The translations under genes and the position numbers were made by a program. From contig NZ_JAUEQY010000014.1 in assembly GCF_030406325.1 (NCBI RefSeq), positions 62,001 through 126,000 on the forward strand: 64,000 nt of DNA. Direction: 5' to 3'. The stretch comes from Actinomadura sp. DC4 (GTDB lineage: Bacteria; Actinomycetota; Actinomycetes; Streptosporangiales; Streptosporangiaceae). Numbering within the stretch: position 1 is the stretch's first letter; each line of letters begins with the position of its first letter. The notes under the pieces were generated by a model. The model was not told the origin of the DNA. It saw only the letters and a list, made by a program, of their open reading frames with translations, and did not search any database. This document shows positions 44,244 to 52,996 of this stretch, piece after piece.

Positions 44244-45536
44244 TCAGAGGCGGCCGGCGGCCTTGAGAGAGAGGTACGCGTCGGCCAGGGCCGGGGCGAT
44301 CTCCTCCGGCGGGGCGTCGACGACCTCCACTCCGTACTTCCGCAGCTCCGCCGTCACCCGCCGCCGGTCGGCGTGGGCGCGTTCGGCCGCCGCCGCGTCG
44401 TACACCGCCGCCGCGTCGCCCCTGGCCGTGGCCATCTCGCTCACCCGCGGGTCGCTCACCGCGGCGATCATCACCAGGTGCTTGGCCGTCAGCTGCGGCA
44501 GCAGCGGCAGCAGGCCCTCTTCCATGGCCGTCGCGTTCAGGTCGGTCAGCAGGACCACCAGGCAGCGCTGCCGTACGCGGGCCAGCAGGGTCGAGACCAT
44601 GCCCGCCGCGTCGGCCTCGACGAGTTCGGGTTCCAGCGGGGCCATCGCGCGGACCATCGCGGTCAGCAGGCTCGTACGCGTGCTGCCCTCCACCCGCGCC
44701 CGCACCTGACGGTCGTACGCGAGAAGGTCCACCCGGTCACCGGCCCGCGACGCCAGCGCGCCCAGCAGCAGCGCCGCGTCCATCGAGCAGTCGAGCCGGG
44801 GGATGTCGCCGACCCGCCCCGCCGCCGTACGTCCGGTGTCCAGCACCAGGTAGATGCGCCGGTCGCGCTCCGGGCGCCAGGTCCGTACGACCACGTCGCT
44901 GCGGCGCGCCGTCGCCCGCCAGTCGATGGAGCGCACGTCGTCGCCGTCCACGTACTCCCGCAGCGAGTCGAACTCGGTGCCCTGGCCGCGGATGAGCGCG
45001 ACGTGCTGCCCGGTCAGCTCGCGCAGCCGGGCCAGCTTCGCGGGCAGGTGGCGGCGCGACGGGAACGCCGGCAGGACCCGTACGGTCCAGGGCGCCTTCC
45101 GTGAGAGCTGGCGGGCGGCCAGCCGCAGCGGCCCGTACGACCGGATCGTCACCGAGACGGCCCGGCGGTCGCCGCGGCGCGTGGGCGCGAGACGCATGTC
45201 GACCCGGCGGCGCTCGCCCGCCGGCACCGACAGGGAGACCGAGCGCGGCGTGGCCCCGGCGCTCGGCGGCCAGGCGTCGCGTACGTCGGCGCGCAGCCGG
45301 CGTGTGCCGAGGTTCTCCACGATCAGCGAGACCGAGCCCGTCTCCCCGAGGCGGACGTTCGTCTCGCCCGAGCGGTGCAGGCCCAGGCCGCGGATGTTGC
45401 CGGCCAGGGCGATATCGGCGGCGACCAGCGCGACGAGGAGAACGTCGACCGCGAGCAGCGTCCACCAGCTCGGCGCGATCACCATGATCACCGCGCCGAG
45501 CAGTGCCAGCAGCCCCGTACGGCCGGTCAGCGCCAT
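44244..45536 (-). CDS. DUF58 domain-containing protein
   Basis: 430 residues from ATG 45536, which overlaps the MoxR stop (TGATG). Two N-terminal hydrophobic helices are followed by a beta-sandwich region and the DUF58 signature EFDSLREYVDGDDVRSIDWR, then a von Willebrand-like fold (IYLVLDTGRTAAGR). DUF58 proteins partner MoxR ATPases and are thought to help assemble or activate envelope or metal-dependent complexes. It is the last gene of a five-gene operon. Confidence 0.9.
   Translation of the reverse strand: MALTGRTGLLALLGAVIMVIAPSWWTLLAVDVLLVALVAADIALAGNIRGLGLHRSGETNVRLGETGSVSLIVENLGTRRLRADVRDAWPPSAGATPRSVSLSVPAGERRRVDMRLAPTRRGDRRAVSVTIRSYGPLRLAARQLSRKAPWTVRVLPAFPSRRHLPAKLARLRELTGQHVALIRGQGTEFDSLREYVDGDDVRSIDWRATARRSDVVVRTWRPERDRRIYLVLDTGRTAAGRVGDIPRLDCSMDAALLLGALASRAGDRVDLLAYDRQVRARVEGSTRTSLLTAMVRAMAPLEPELVEADAAGMVSTLLARVRQRCLVVLLTDLNATAMEEGLLPLLPQLTAKHLVMIAAVSDPRVSEMATARGDAAAVYDAAAAERAHADRRRVTAELRKYGVEVVDAPPEEIAPALADAYLSLKAAGRL
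44276..44297. repeat. 22-bp direct repeat, copy 2
   Basis: Identical to 42470-42491. This copy falls inside the C-terminal coding region of the DUF58 gene (segment around APALADAYL), so it is probably the older of the two. Confidence 0.7.
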
Positions 45537-46534
45537 CAGCGGGGTGCGGGGACGGTGGTCAGCACGCCGTCGAGCACGCCATCGGTCGTGGCCCCCTCGA
45601 GCTCGGCCTCGGGCCGGAGCTGGACGCGGTGGCGCAGCGTCGGCCGGGCGAGGGCCTTCACGTCGTCGGGGCGTACGTAGTCGCGGCCGGACAGCCACGC
45701 CCACGCGCGCGCCGTCGCGAGCAGCGCGGTGGCGCCACGCGGGGAGACACCGAGCTGCAGGGACGGCGACTGCCGGGTGGCCCGGCACAGGTCGACGACG
45801 TAGCCGCTGATCTTCGGGTCGACGCGGACGCGGCGTACGGCCTCGCGCCCGGCGGCCAGATCCTCCGGGCCGGCGACGGGAGAGACGCCGGCGGCGTCGA
45901 GGTCTCGGGGGTCGAAGCCGGAGGCGTGCCGCTGCAGGACGGCGATCTCGTCCTCGCGGGAGGGCACCGGGACGTTCAGCTTCACCAGGAACCGGTCGAG
46001 CTGCGCCTCGGGCAGCGGGTAGGTGCCCTCGTACTCGATGGGGTTCTGCGTGGCGCACACGACGAACGGGTCGGGCAGAAGGCGCGGCATGCCCTCGACC
46101 GACACCTGACGCTCCTCCATCGACTCCAGCAGCGAGGCCTGGGTCTTCGGCGGCGTCCGGTTGATCTCGTCGGCGAGCAGGAGGTTGGTGAAGACGGGCC
46201 CCTCGCGGAACTCGAACTCCGAGGTCCGGTTGTCATAGATCAGCGAGCCCGTGACGTCGCCGGGCATGAGGTCGGGGGTGAACTGCACGCGCTTGAAGTC
46301 GAGCTTCAGCGACTGGGCCAGTGTGCGGATGAGCAGCGTCTTGGCCACCCCGGGTACGCCTTCGAGCAGGACGTGGCCGCGGCACAGCAGGGCGATGACC
46401 AGGCCGGTCACCACGGCGTCCTGACCGACGACGGCCTTGGCGACCTCGCCGCGCAGTGCCATCAGCGCGGCGCGGGTGTCCTCCGCCGGACCCGCGTCCA
46501 CCGGCTCGGCGCCGAACATGTTGGACTCGCTCAC
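45536..46534 (-). CDS. MoxR-family AAA+ ATPase
   Basis: 332 residues. Walker A is EGVPGVAKTLLIRTLAQ, Walker B is NLLLADEINRTPPKTQASLL, and sensor 1 is CATQNPIEYEGTYPLPEAQL. This is the MoxR/RavA group, chaperone-like ATPases that act with DUF58/VWA proteins. Its start overlaps the DUF4350 gene stop by 4 bp, so expression is coupled in the operon. Confidence 0.93.
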   Translation of the reverse strand: MSESNMFGAEPVDAGPAEDTRAALMALRGEVAKAVVGQDAVVTGLVIALLCRGHVLLEGVPGVAKTLLIRTLAQSLKLDFKRVQFTPDLMPGDVTGSLIYDNRTSEFEFREGPVFTNLLLADEINRTPPKTQASLLESMEERQVSVEGMPRLLPDPFVVCATQNPIEYEGTYPLPEAQLDRFLVKLNVPVPSREDEIAVLQRHASGFDPRDLDAAGVSPVAGPEDLAAGREAVRRVRVDPKISGYVVDLCRATRQSPSLQLGVSPRGATALLATARAWAWLSGRDYVRPDDVKALARPTLRHRVQLRPEAELEGATTDGVLDGVLTTVPAPR

Positions 46535-47721
46535 GAGTTGCGAACCTGCCTTTCGAGTTCGTCGAGGTAGCCGGCGAGCCGGACCAGCTCGGCGTCGTCC
46601 ACTGGTGGAGGACCGTACAGCGCGTTACCGATCATCGCGGGCGGCTCTCCGGTATGGGCGGCGATCCCGGCGACGATGTCCGTCGCCATGCCCGGGTCGG
46701 CGGCGGCGCTCTTGGGCAAGCCGAGCAGCGCCGTCAGTCGTTCGAGCGCGCCCGTACGCAGCGCCACGGCGGCGCGGTCGGCGGCGCGCCGCGCGCGGTA
46801 GAGCCGGGCGCGGCCCTCGACCGCCTCGGCCGAGCGCACGACGACCGGCAGGGGCTCGACCACGACGGGGCCGAGGCGGCGTGCCCGCCACAGCGCCACG
46901 AGGACGACGGCGATGACCGCCTGCAGCACGGCGAGCTTGACCCCGAACGGGACCAGGTCGCCGAACGACTTGCGCCCGGTGCCCGGCGGCGGGGGGTCCG
47001 GCAGCAGCCAGACGACCTCGGACCGGGTGCCGAGGAGGTTCATGCCGAGGGCGGCGTTGCCGTCCTCGGTGAGGCGCTCGTTGGTGAACGGCAGGCCGGA
47101 GCCGAGCACCGTGACGGTCGAGCCGCCCACCGGAAGCTGGACGAGGTTCGGATGGTCGCCGTCGAGGTAGCACTTGGCCGCCGTGGCCGGGGCGGTGTAG
47201 ACGGTCGAGCCGAAGAGCCCGACCTGACCCGCGGAGGTCGCGGCGGGGAGCGAGCAGCCGGCGTCGAAGGTGCCCGAGCTGCCGCCGGCCGCGACGACGC
47301 CGGGGGCGAGCGCGTCCAGCGTGTCCGCGGTGGGCTCGATGAGCAGCCGGTCGCCGGGCAGGCTCCGCAGGGTATTCAGGTCCTCCGGCCGCAGCCGCTC
47401 CGACCGGGCGATCACGAGCGTCGCGTCGGGATGGGTCAGCAGCGCGTTCGCCGCCGAGGACGTGGTGCGCGCCACGGTCACCGGCGTGCCGTGCTGCCGG
47501 GTGATCTCGGCGAGCGCCCGGGTGCCCTGCCGTCCGGGAGAGTCGGGGTCGAGGAACTCCGGCCGGGTCGTCGGCCGCAGTGCGGCGAGCGCCACACCGA
47601 GCACGAGGAGCGCGAGGACCACGACCAGGATGCCGCGCGAGCGGTTCCAGCGGCGCCGCGCGACGCTGCGGGCGCTCTCGGGGGCGGCCGGCGGTGCGGC
47701 CGTCTCTGTCGTCGTGGTCAC
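46531..47721 (-). CDS. DUF4350 domain membrane protein
   Basis: 396 residues. One N-terminal membrane helix (GILVVVLALLVLGVALAAL) is followed by an extracytoplasmic DUF4350 domain (GTRALAEITRQHGTPVTVAR, LGMNLLGTRSEVVWLLPDPP), a second helix (LAVLQAVIAVVLVALW) and a cytoplasmic tail. The domain resembles inactive class I amidotransferase folds. It is coupled by 4-bp overlaps to the genes before and after it. Confidence 0.85.
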   Translation of the reverse strand: MTTTTETAAPPAAPESARSVARRRWNRSRGILVVVLALLVLGVALAALRPTTRPEFLDPDSPGRQGTRALAEITRQHGTPVTVARTTSSAANALLTHPDATLVIARSERLRPEDLNTLRSLPGDRLLIEPTADTLDALAPGVVAAGGSSGTFDAGCSLPAATSAGQVGLFGSTVYTAPATAAKCYLDGDHPNLVQLPVGGSTVTVLGSGLPFTNERLTEDGNAALGMNLLGTRSEVVWLLPDPPPPGTGRKSFGDLVPFGVKLAVLQAVIAVVLVALWRARRLGPVVVEPLPVVVRSAEAVEGRARLYRARRAADRAAVALRTGALERLTALLGLPKSAAADPGMATDIVAGIAAHTGEPPAMIGNALYGPPPVDDAELVRLAGYLDELERQVRNS

Positions 47722-48365
47722 CGGGTCCCCTCGGAGACGAGTGGCACGGGACGCGCCGACCGCAGCCGGCGGTCGAGCTCGGTGAGCCGCCCGTAGCCCT
47801 CCGCGTCGCCCGTACGGCCGCCGTACCAGACGTCGTCGAAGATCCGTACGCCCGCGGACAGCTCGTCGGCGTGGTCGGGCAGCGCCAGGCCCGCCTCGGT
47901 GGCCAGCTCGTCCGCCGTACGGCCGGGGCGCGGCTGGACGATGACGCGTTCTTCCAGGTCACGGGCGATGGCGCGCAGGCGTTCGCGGATGGCCTCGGGC
48001 CATTGTTCGGCCGCGGCGTGGCGTTCGGCGGCGGAGCGGTGGTCCTCGGCGGTCGTGTGCGCGTCGTCGAGCAGGCTCGCGCGCTCGGCGGCGTTGCGGC
48101 GAACGTTGCCGATCCGCCACCAGATCGCGGCGGCGATGAGGATGAGCAGGAGCAGGAGTGCGGCCAGCGCGGTCCAGCTTCCGCTGCCTCCGGTGTGGTC
48201 GCCGGGCACGTGGTCGAACAGGGAGTCGATCCAGTCGCCGATCCGGCGCAGGAGACGGTCGAGGAACGACGGCTCGTCGCGGTGGTAGATCTGTTTTTGC
48301 AGCTCACGGCGGGCGAGCTCGCGCGCGTCGTCCCGGCCGACCGGAGGGGAGAGGTACTCGATCAT
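47718..48365 (-). CDS. DUF4129 domain-containing protein
   Basis: 215 residues from ATG 48365, overlapping the upstream stop (TGATG); an ATG at 48374 adds three residues. After a short amphipathic part comes one membrane helix (ALAALLLLLILIAAAIWW), then the DUF4129 domain (AIRERLRAIARDLEERVIVQ, GRTADELATEAGLALPDHA). It is a regular member of MoxR-DUF58 operons; function is unknown. Confidence 0.85.
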   Translation of the reverse strand: MIEYLSPPVGRDDARELARRELQKQIYHRDEPSFLDRLLRRIGDWIDSLFDHVPGDHTGGSGSWTALAALLLLLILIAAAIWWRIGNVRRNAAERASLLDDAHTTAEDHRSAAERHAAAEQWPEAIRERLRAIARDLEERVIVQPRPGRTADELATEAGLALPDHADELSAGVRIFDDVWYGGRTGDAEGYGRLTELDRRLRSARPVPLVSEGTR

Positions 48366-49519
48366 CAGTGCCATCCCGGCGGCGGTGCCATCGTGTGCGG
48401 CGCCGGCGGGGCGCTTCGCGGCATCATGGGCTGCGGGCCGGAGCCCGCGGCGGTCAGCGGCCCCGGCAGCCACGCGGCCAGCGGGTCGTCCGGCGGGTCC
48501 ATCTGAAGCTCCAGGTCGAACGCCTCGCGCCGCATCCGCCGGTCGGCGTACAGCATCGCGATGACCCCGGCGTTGAAGGGGTTGGCCAGGGTGCCGGCGA
48601 CGATGCGGCCGATCGCGGAGAGCGCCACCAGGCCGATGAGGGTCCAGCCGGTCGGCTCGGAGTCGAAGCCCAGCACGATCCGTCCGGCGACCGAGAACGG
48701 CATCGGGAGCACGACGAACCCGGCCAGCACCGCGATCACCTGGGCGAGGACCAGCACGCCGAACGTCCGCCACCAGCGGCCCCGTACGATCTCCGCCGAC
48801 CTCCGCAGCGAGGCGATCACCCCGCGCCGCTCCATGATGAGGATCGGGGCGGCAAGGGCGAACCACACATAGCTCGACACCATCAGCACGAGGGACACCG
48901 GCACGGCGAAGATCCACGCCAGGGCCTGCAGCCCGACGGGCGCGCCGGCCGCGACCGCCGCCGCGAGCGGGACGAACGGCACCGCCACCGACAGGATCAC
49001 GATCGCGATCAGGAGGGCCGAGACGCCGAGCAGGCGCATCACCGACGGCCGCGCGGCGCGCCACGATCGGGTGAACGACGTCGCACGGCCCAGCAGCGTA
49101 CGGGCCATGACCGGGGCGAGCAGGCCGCTGAGCAGCAGCACGACGAACGCCGTGAGCAGCATGCCGCCCGAGACCGTGATGAACGCCCAGCCGACGGTCC
49201 GCGCGAGGACGCCCGGAGTGACCTCCTCGCGGGCCTTCGAGCCGATGAAGAAGTACTGCGCGACGGTGACGATGACCTCGACGACGCTGGTCAGGGCCGC
49301 CGACATGCCGAGAGTGGCGCGCGGGTTGCGGCGGATGTAGGTGACGGCGCCGTCGAGGATCTCCGAGACGCCAAGCGGGCGCAGCGGGATCTCGGCCTGG
49401 AGTTCGGCCTCGCCCTCGGTCTCGCTTTCGTCGGCGGGGGGCTCCGGCTCCAGGGGCGCGGGCGCGTCGGCGGCGGGCTCGTCAGAGCCCGGCGTCGCCC
49501 AAGGCCGCGGGTCGGTCAC
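48365..49519 (-). CDS. Polytopic membrane protein heading the MoxR operon
   Basis: 384 residues with an acidic Pro-rich N-terminal ~45 residues, about six membrane segments (for example GMLLTAFVVLLLSGLLAPVM) and a cytoplasmic Pro/Met-rich C-terminus. RPLGVSEILDGAVTYIRRNP is a signature I associate with glycerophosphodiester phosphodiesterase membrane-domain-like proteins at this operon position. No catalytic motif is evident. The promoter for the five-gene operon likely lies in 49520-49627, shared with divergent mtnA. Confidence 0.75.
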   Translation of the reverse strand: MTDPRPWATPGSDEPAADAPAPLEPEPPADESETEGEAELQAEIPLRPLGVSEILDGAVTYIRRNPRATLGMSAALTSVVEVIVTVAQYFFIGSKAREEVTPGVLARTVGWAFITVSGGMLLTAFVVLLLSGLLAPVMARTLLGRATSFTRSWRAARPSVMRLLGVSALLIAIVILSVAVPFVPLAAAVAAGAPVGLQALAWIFAVPVSLVLMVSSYVWFALAAPILIMERRGVIASLRRSAEIVRGRWWRTFGVLVLAQVIAVLAGFVVLPMPFSVAGRIVLGFDSEPTGWTLIGLVALSAIGRIVAGTLANPFNAGVIAMLYADRRMRREAFDLELQMDPPDDPLAAWLPGPLTAAGSGPQPMMPRSAPPAPHTMAPPPGWH

Positions 49520-49627
49520 ACCTACTCCCCCCTGTGAGTACGGCTCATCCTGCCACGCCTGAAGGTGCCCGGGTGATCACGCGCTCGGACTCCTTTGCTT
49601 CAGTGTCAAATGGGGCAAAATGGGGGC

Positions 49628-50626
49628 GTGGAACCCCTGCGCTGGATCGATCCCCCGGATGGCCCCGCGGTGGCACTGCTCGACCAGACGCGGCTGCCGA
49701 ACGAGGAGGTCACGCTTCTCTGCGAGGACGTTCCGGCGCTCGTGGCGGCGATCAAGAGCCTTGCCGTACGCGGCGCGCCGCTACTCGGCATCGCCGGCGG
49801 GTACGGCGTCGCGCTCGCCGCCGCACTCGGTCTCGACGTGGACGCGGCGGCCGGCGAACTCGCGAACGCGCGGCCGACTGCGGTCAATCTGGGCTGGGCC
49901 GCGCGCCGGGTCCAGGAGGCCCATCGGGAGGGTCGCGACGCCCTCACGGAGGCGCACGCCATCGCCGCCGAGGAAGCCTCCGCGAGCGCGCGGATGGGCG
50001 AGCACGGCCTGACGCTCGTCCCGGAGAACGCCCGCGTCCTGACCCACTGCAACGCGGGCGCCCTGGCGGCGGGCGGGGAGGGTACGGCCCTGGCCGTCGT
50101 CGCCGCCGCTCACCGGGCCGGCCGCCTGAAGCACCTGTGGGTGGACGAAACGCGGCCGCTCCTTCAGGGGGCACGGCTCACGGCGTACGAGGCGCGGCGG
50201 CACGGCATGCCGTACGCGGTGCTGCCGGACAACGCGGCGGGCAGCCTGTTCGCGGCGGGCGAGGTGGACCTGGTGGTCGTGGGCGCCGACCGGATCGCGG
50301 CGGACCACAGCGTCGCCAACAAGGTGGGCACCTACCCCCTCGCGGTGCTGGCCCACCACCACGGAGTGCCGTTCGTCGTGGTCGCGCCGACGAGCACGAT
50401 CGACCCGGAGGCCCGTACGGGAGCAGACATTCCGATCGAACAGCGTGACCCGGACGAAGTGACCACGATCGCCGGTCGGCGTATGGCGCCGGAGGGCAGC
50501 CGGGCGTACAATCCGGCGTTCGACGTCACTCCAGGACATCTGGTAACGGCGATCGTCACTGAGCAGGGGGTCATTACACGGGAGAACGGGGGTAACCTTG
50601 GCCTGCCTGGGGGGACCCGCCTCTGA
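49628..50626 (+). CDS. mtnA: S-methyl-5-thioribose-1-phosphate isomerase
   Basis: 332 residues from GTG 49628 (VEPLRWIDPPDGPAVALLDQ). Conserved RGAPLLGIAGGYGVALAA, the catalytic Cys in LTHCNAGALAAGGEGTA, Asp in VVVGADRIAADHSVANKVGT and PTSTID identify MtnA. It converts methylthioribose-1-P to methylthioribulose-1-P in methionine salvage. Related eIF2B-like sugar isomerases are distant alternatives. It is followed by mtrA after 21 bp, as in Streptomyces. Confidence 0.92.
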   Translation: MEPLRWIDPPDGPAVALLDQTRLPNEEVTLLCEDVPALVAAIKSLAVRGAPLLGIAGGYGVALAAALGLDVDAAAGELANARPTAVNLGWAARRVQEAHREGRDALTEAHAIAAEEASASARMGEHGLTLVPENARVLTHCNAGALAAGGEGTALAVVAAAHRAGRLKHLWVDETRPLLQGARLTAYEARRHGMPYAVLPDNAAGSLFAAGEVDLVVVGADRIAADHSVANKVGTYPLAVLAHHHGVPFVVVAPTSTIDPEARTGADIPIEQRDPDEVTTIAGRRMAPEGSRAYNPAFDVTPGHLVTAIVTEQGVITRENGGNLGLPGGTRL

Positions 50627-50647
50627 CTACACCGGCGATGAGGGTAC

Positions 50648-51325
50648 ATGAAAGGACGCGTGCTGGTCGTCGATGACGACCTGGCTCTGGCCGAGATGCT
50701 CGGCATCGTGCTTCGGGGTGAGGGTTTCGAGCCCTCCTTCGTCCACGATGGTGACAAAGCGCTCGAGGCGTTCCGGGAGACCCGCCCCGACCTCGTGCTG
50801 CTCGACCTGATGCTTCCCGGTATCGACGGCATCGACGTATGCCGCCAGATCCGGGCCGAAACCGGTGTGCCGATCGTGATGCTCACGGCCAAGAGCGACA
50901 CGGTCGACGTCGTCTTGGGCCTCGAATCGGGCGCCGACGACTACATCGTCAAACCGTTCAAGCCAAAGGAGCTCGTGGCGCGCGTCCGCGCGCGGCTCCG
51001 CCGCACCGACGACCCGACACCGGAGCTGCTGCAGATCGGCGACATCGCGATCGACGTCGCGGGGCATTCGGTCAAACGCGGCGACCGGCACATTCCGCTG
51101 ACCCCGCTGGAGTTCGACCTGCTCGTCGCGCTGGCCCGCAAGCCGCGCCAGGTCTTCACCCGCGAGGTTCTGCTCGAGCAGGTCTGGGGCTACCGCCACG
51201 CCGCCGACACGCGGCTGGTCAACGTCCACGTCCAGCGGCTCCGAGCAAAGATCGAAAAGGACCCCGAACACCCGGAGATCGTCGTCACCGTTCGCGGCGT
51301 CGGCTACAAGGCCGGCCCGGCCTAG
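50648..51325 (+). CDS. mtrA: MtrA response regulator
   Basis: 225 residues. Receiver: VLVVDDDLALAEMLGIVLRG, phosphoacceptor Asp in LVLLDLMLPGIDGID, Lys in YIVKPFKPKELVARV. The OmpR-type winged helix includes LTPLEFDLLVALARKPRQVF and VNVHVQRLRAKIEKDPEHPE. The sequence is the highly conserved actinobacterial MtrA, which governs cell-wall turnover, division and, in mycobacteria, replication genes. It is followed by mtrB after 24 bp. Confidence 0.96.
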   Translation: MKGRVLVVDDDLALAEMLGIVLRGEGFEPSFVHDGDKALEAFRETRPDLVLLDLMLPGIDGIDVCRQIRAETGVPIVMLTAKSDTVDVVLGLESGADDYIVKPFKPKELVARVRARLRRTDDPTPELLQIGDIAIDVAGHSVKRGDRHIPLTPLEFDLLVALARKPRQVFTREVLLEQVWGYRHAADTRLVNVHVQRLRAKIEKDPEHPEIVVTVRGVGYKAGPA

Positions 51326-51349
51326 GGCCGGGCCTGTGCGCCCCCGGCC

Positions 51350-52996
51350 ATGACCATGCGGATCCCTCTTGAAGCGACGGCCCGGCGCGGCCTGCGCGTG
51401 GTCCGTCGTCTCTTCCGCCTGGCGCTCGGCACGGCGCACGCGAGCTGGCGCCGCTCGATCCGCGTCCGCGTGGTCACGACGACGCTGGTCATCTCCGGCG
51501 TCGTCGTGGCGGTGCTCGGCGTCTTCCTGATGCAGCAGATCACCAACGCTCTGCTGGAGGCCAAGGAACGCGCCGCGCTGCTCCAGCTCGACGACGGCGT
51601 GGGCGTGGCCCAGGGCCGCCTGGCGGCGGGGCCGACCGACCAGGAGACGACGAACGGCAAGCTGAACGACGTGGTGACCACGCTGGCCCGGCGCAGCGGC
51701 CCGGCCGGCCTGTACGAGGTCATCATCAGGGACGAGAACGATCCGGGCATCGCCGGTTTCAGCAGCAACGCCATCAAACTGGACAGCGTCCCGGAGCGCC
51801 TGACCCAGCAGGTGGAGCGCTCGCTCGCCAGCACGCCGTACCGCACGTACGGCCGGCTGTCCTATGACGACGGCACGTCGGCGGCCGGGCTGATCGTCGG
51901 CACCAAGGTCAACGGCTACCAGCTCTACTACCTGTTCCCGCTGACCCAGGAGAAGCAGAGCCTGACGGTGGTCCAGCGGACCCTGTTCGGCGTCGGCGGC
52001 GCGCTCGTGCTCCTGCTCGCCGCGATCGCCTCTCTCGTGACGCGCCAGGTGGTGATTCCGGTCCGGCTGGCGGCCCAATCGGCCGAGCGCCTGGCCGCGG
52101 GCCGCCTCGAAGAACGCATGAAGGTACGCGGGGAGGACGACCTGGCGCGTCTCGCCACGTCGTTCAATGACATGGCCGCCAACCTCCAGGAGAAGATCGT
52201 CCAGCTGGAGGAGCTGTCGAAGGTGCAGCGGCAGTTCGTCTCGGACGTCTCCCACGAGTTGCGCACCCCGCTGACGACGATCCGCATCGCGGCGGACGTC
52301 CTCTATGAGGCGCGTGAGGACTTCGACCCGCTGACCTCTCGTTCGGCGGAGCTGCTGCAGAGCCAGCTCGAGCGTTTCGAGGGCCTGCTGGCGGACCTCT
52401 TGGAGATCAGCCGTTACGACGCCGGCGCCGCCACCTTGGACGCGGAGTCCATCGACGTCCGCGAACTCGTGCTGCGCGCGGTCGGCGACACCGAGGACCT
52501 GGCCGAACGCAAGGGCAGCAAGATCGTGCAACAGCTCCCGGGCGAGGCGACGATGGCGGAGGTCGACCGCCGCCGGGTCGAACGCATCCTGCGAAACCTC
52601 CTGGTGAACGCGGTGGAGCACGGCGAGGGCCGGGACATCGTGGTCAGCGTGGCCGCCGACCGCGACGCGGTCGCCATCGCGGTACGCGACCACGGCTGCG
52701 GCCTCCGTCCCGGCGAGGCGCACATGGTCTTCGACCGCTTCTGGCGAGCCGACCCGGCGCGTGCCCGTACGACGGGGGGCACGGGCCTGGGCCTGTCGAT
52801 CTCGAAGGAGGACGCACGGCTGCACGGTGGCTGGCTCCAGGCGTGGGGCGAGCCTGACCAGGGCTCCCAGTTCCGGCTGTCGCTGCCGCGGGTGGCGGGC
52901 GCGGAGCTACGCGGCTCCCCGCTGCCCCTGGTGCCGCCGGAGGTCGAACTCCGCCGCGCCCCGTACGCGGAACTGAAACTGGAAGCCGACGCATGA
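51350..52996 (+). CDS. mtrB: MtrB sensor histidine kinase
   Basis: 548 residues. Two membrane helices (about 45-65 and 210-230) flank an extracytoplasmic domain. They are followed by HAMP, the H-box QRQFVSDVSHELRTPLTTIR, N-box RILRNLLVNAVEHGEG and G-box TGGTGLGLSISKEDARLHGG. It pairs with MtrA. Its stop overlaps an ATG (ATGA at 52993), which in relatives would start lpqB, but here lpqB lies 335 bp farther on, behind a repeat array. Confidence 0.96.
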   Translation: MTMRIPLEATARRGLRVVRRLFRLALGTAHASWRRSIRVRVVTTTLVISGVVVAVLGVFLMQQITNALLEAKERAALLQLDDGVGVAQGRLAAGPTDQETTNGKLNDVVTTLARRSGPAGLYEVIIRDENDPGIAGFSSNAIKLDSVPERLTQQVERSLASTPYRTYGRLSYDDGTSAAGLIVGTKVNGYQLYYLFPLTQEKQSLTVVQRTLFGVGGALVLLLAAIASLVTRQVVIPVRLAAQSAERLAAGRLEERMKVRGEDDLARLATSFNDMAANLQEKIVQLEELSKVQRQFVSDVSHELRTPLTTIRIAADVLYEAREDFDPLTSRSAELLQSQLERFEGLLADLLEISRYDAGAATLDAESIDVRELVLRAVGDTEDLAERKGSKIVQQLPGEATMAEVDRRRVERILRNLLVNAVEHGEGRDIVVSVAADRDAVAIAVRDHGCGLRPGEAHMVFDRFWRADPARARTTGGTGLGLSISKEDARLHGGWLQAWGEPDQGSQFRLSLPRVAGAELRGSPLPLVPPEVELRRAPYAELKLEADA

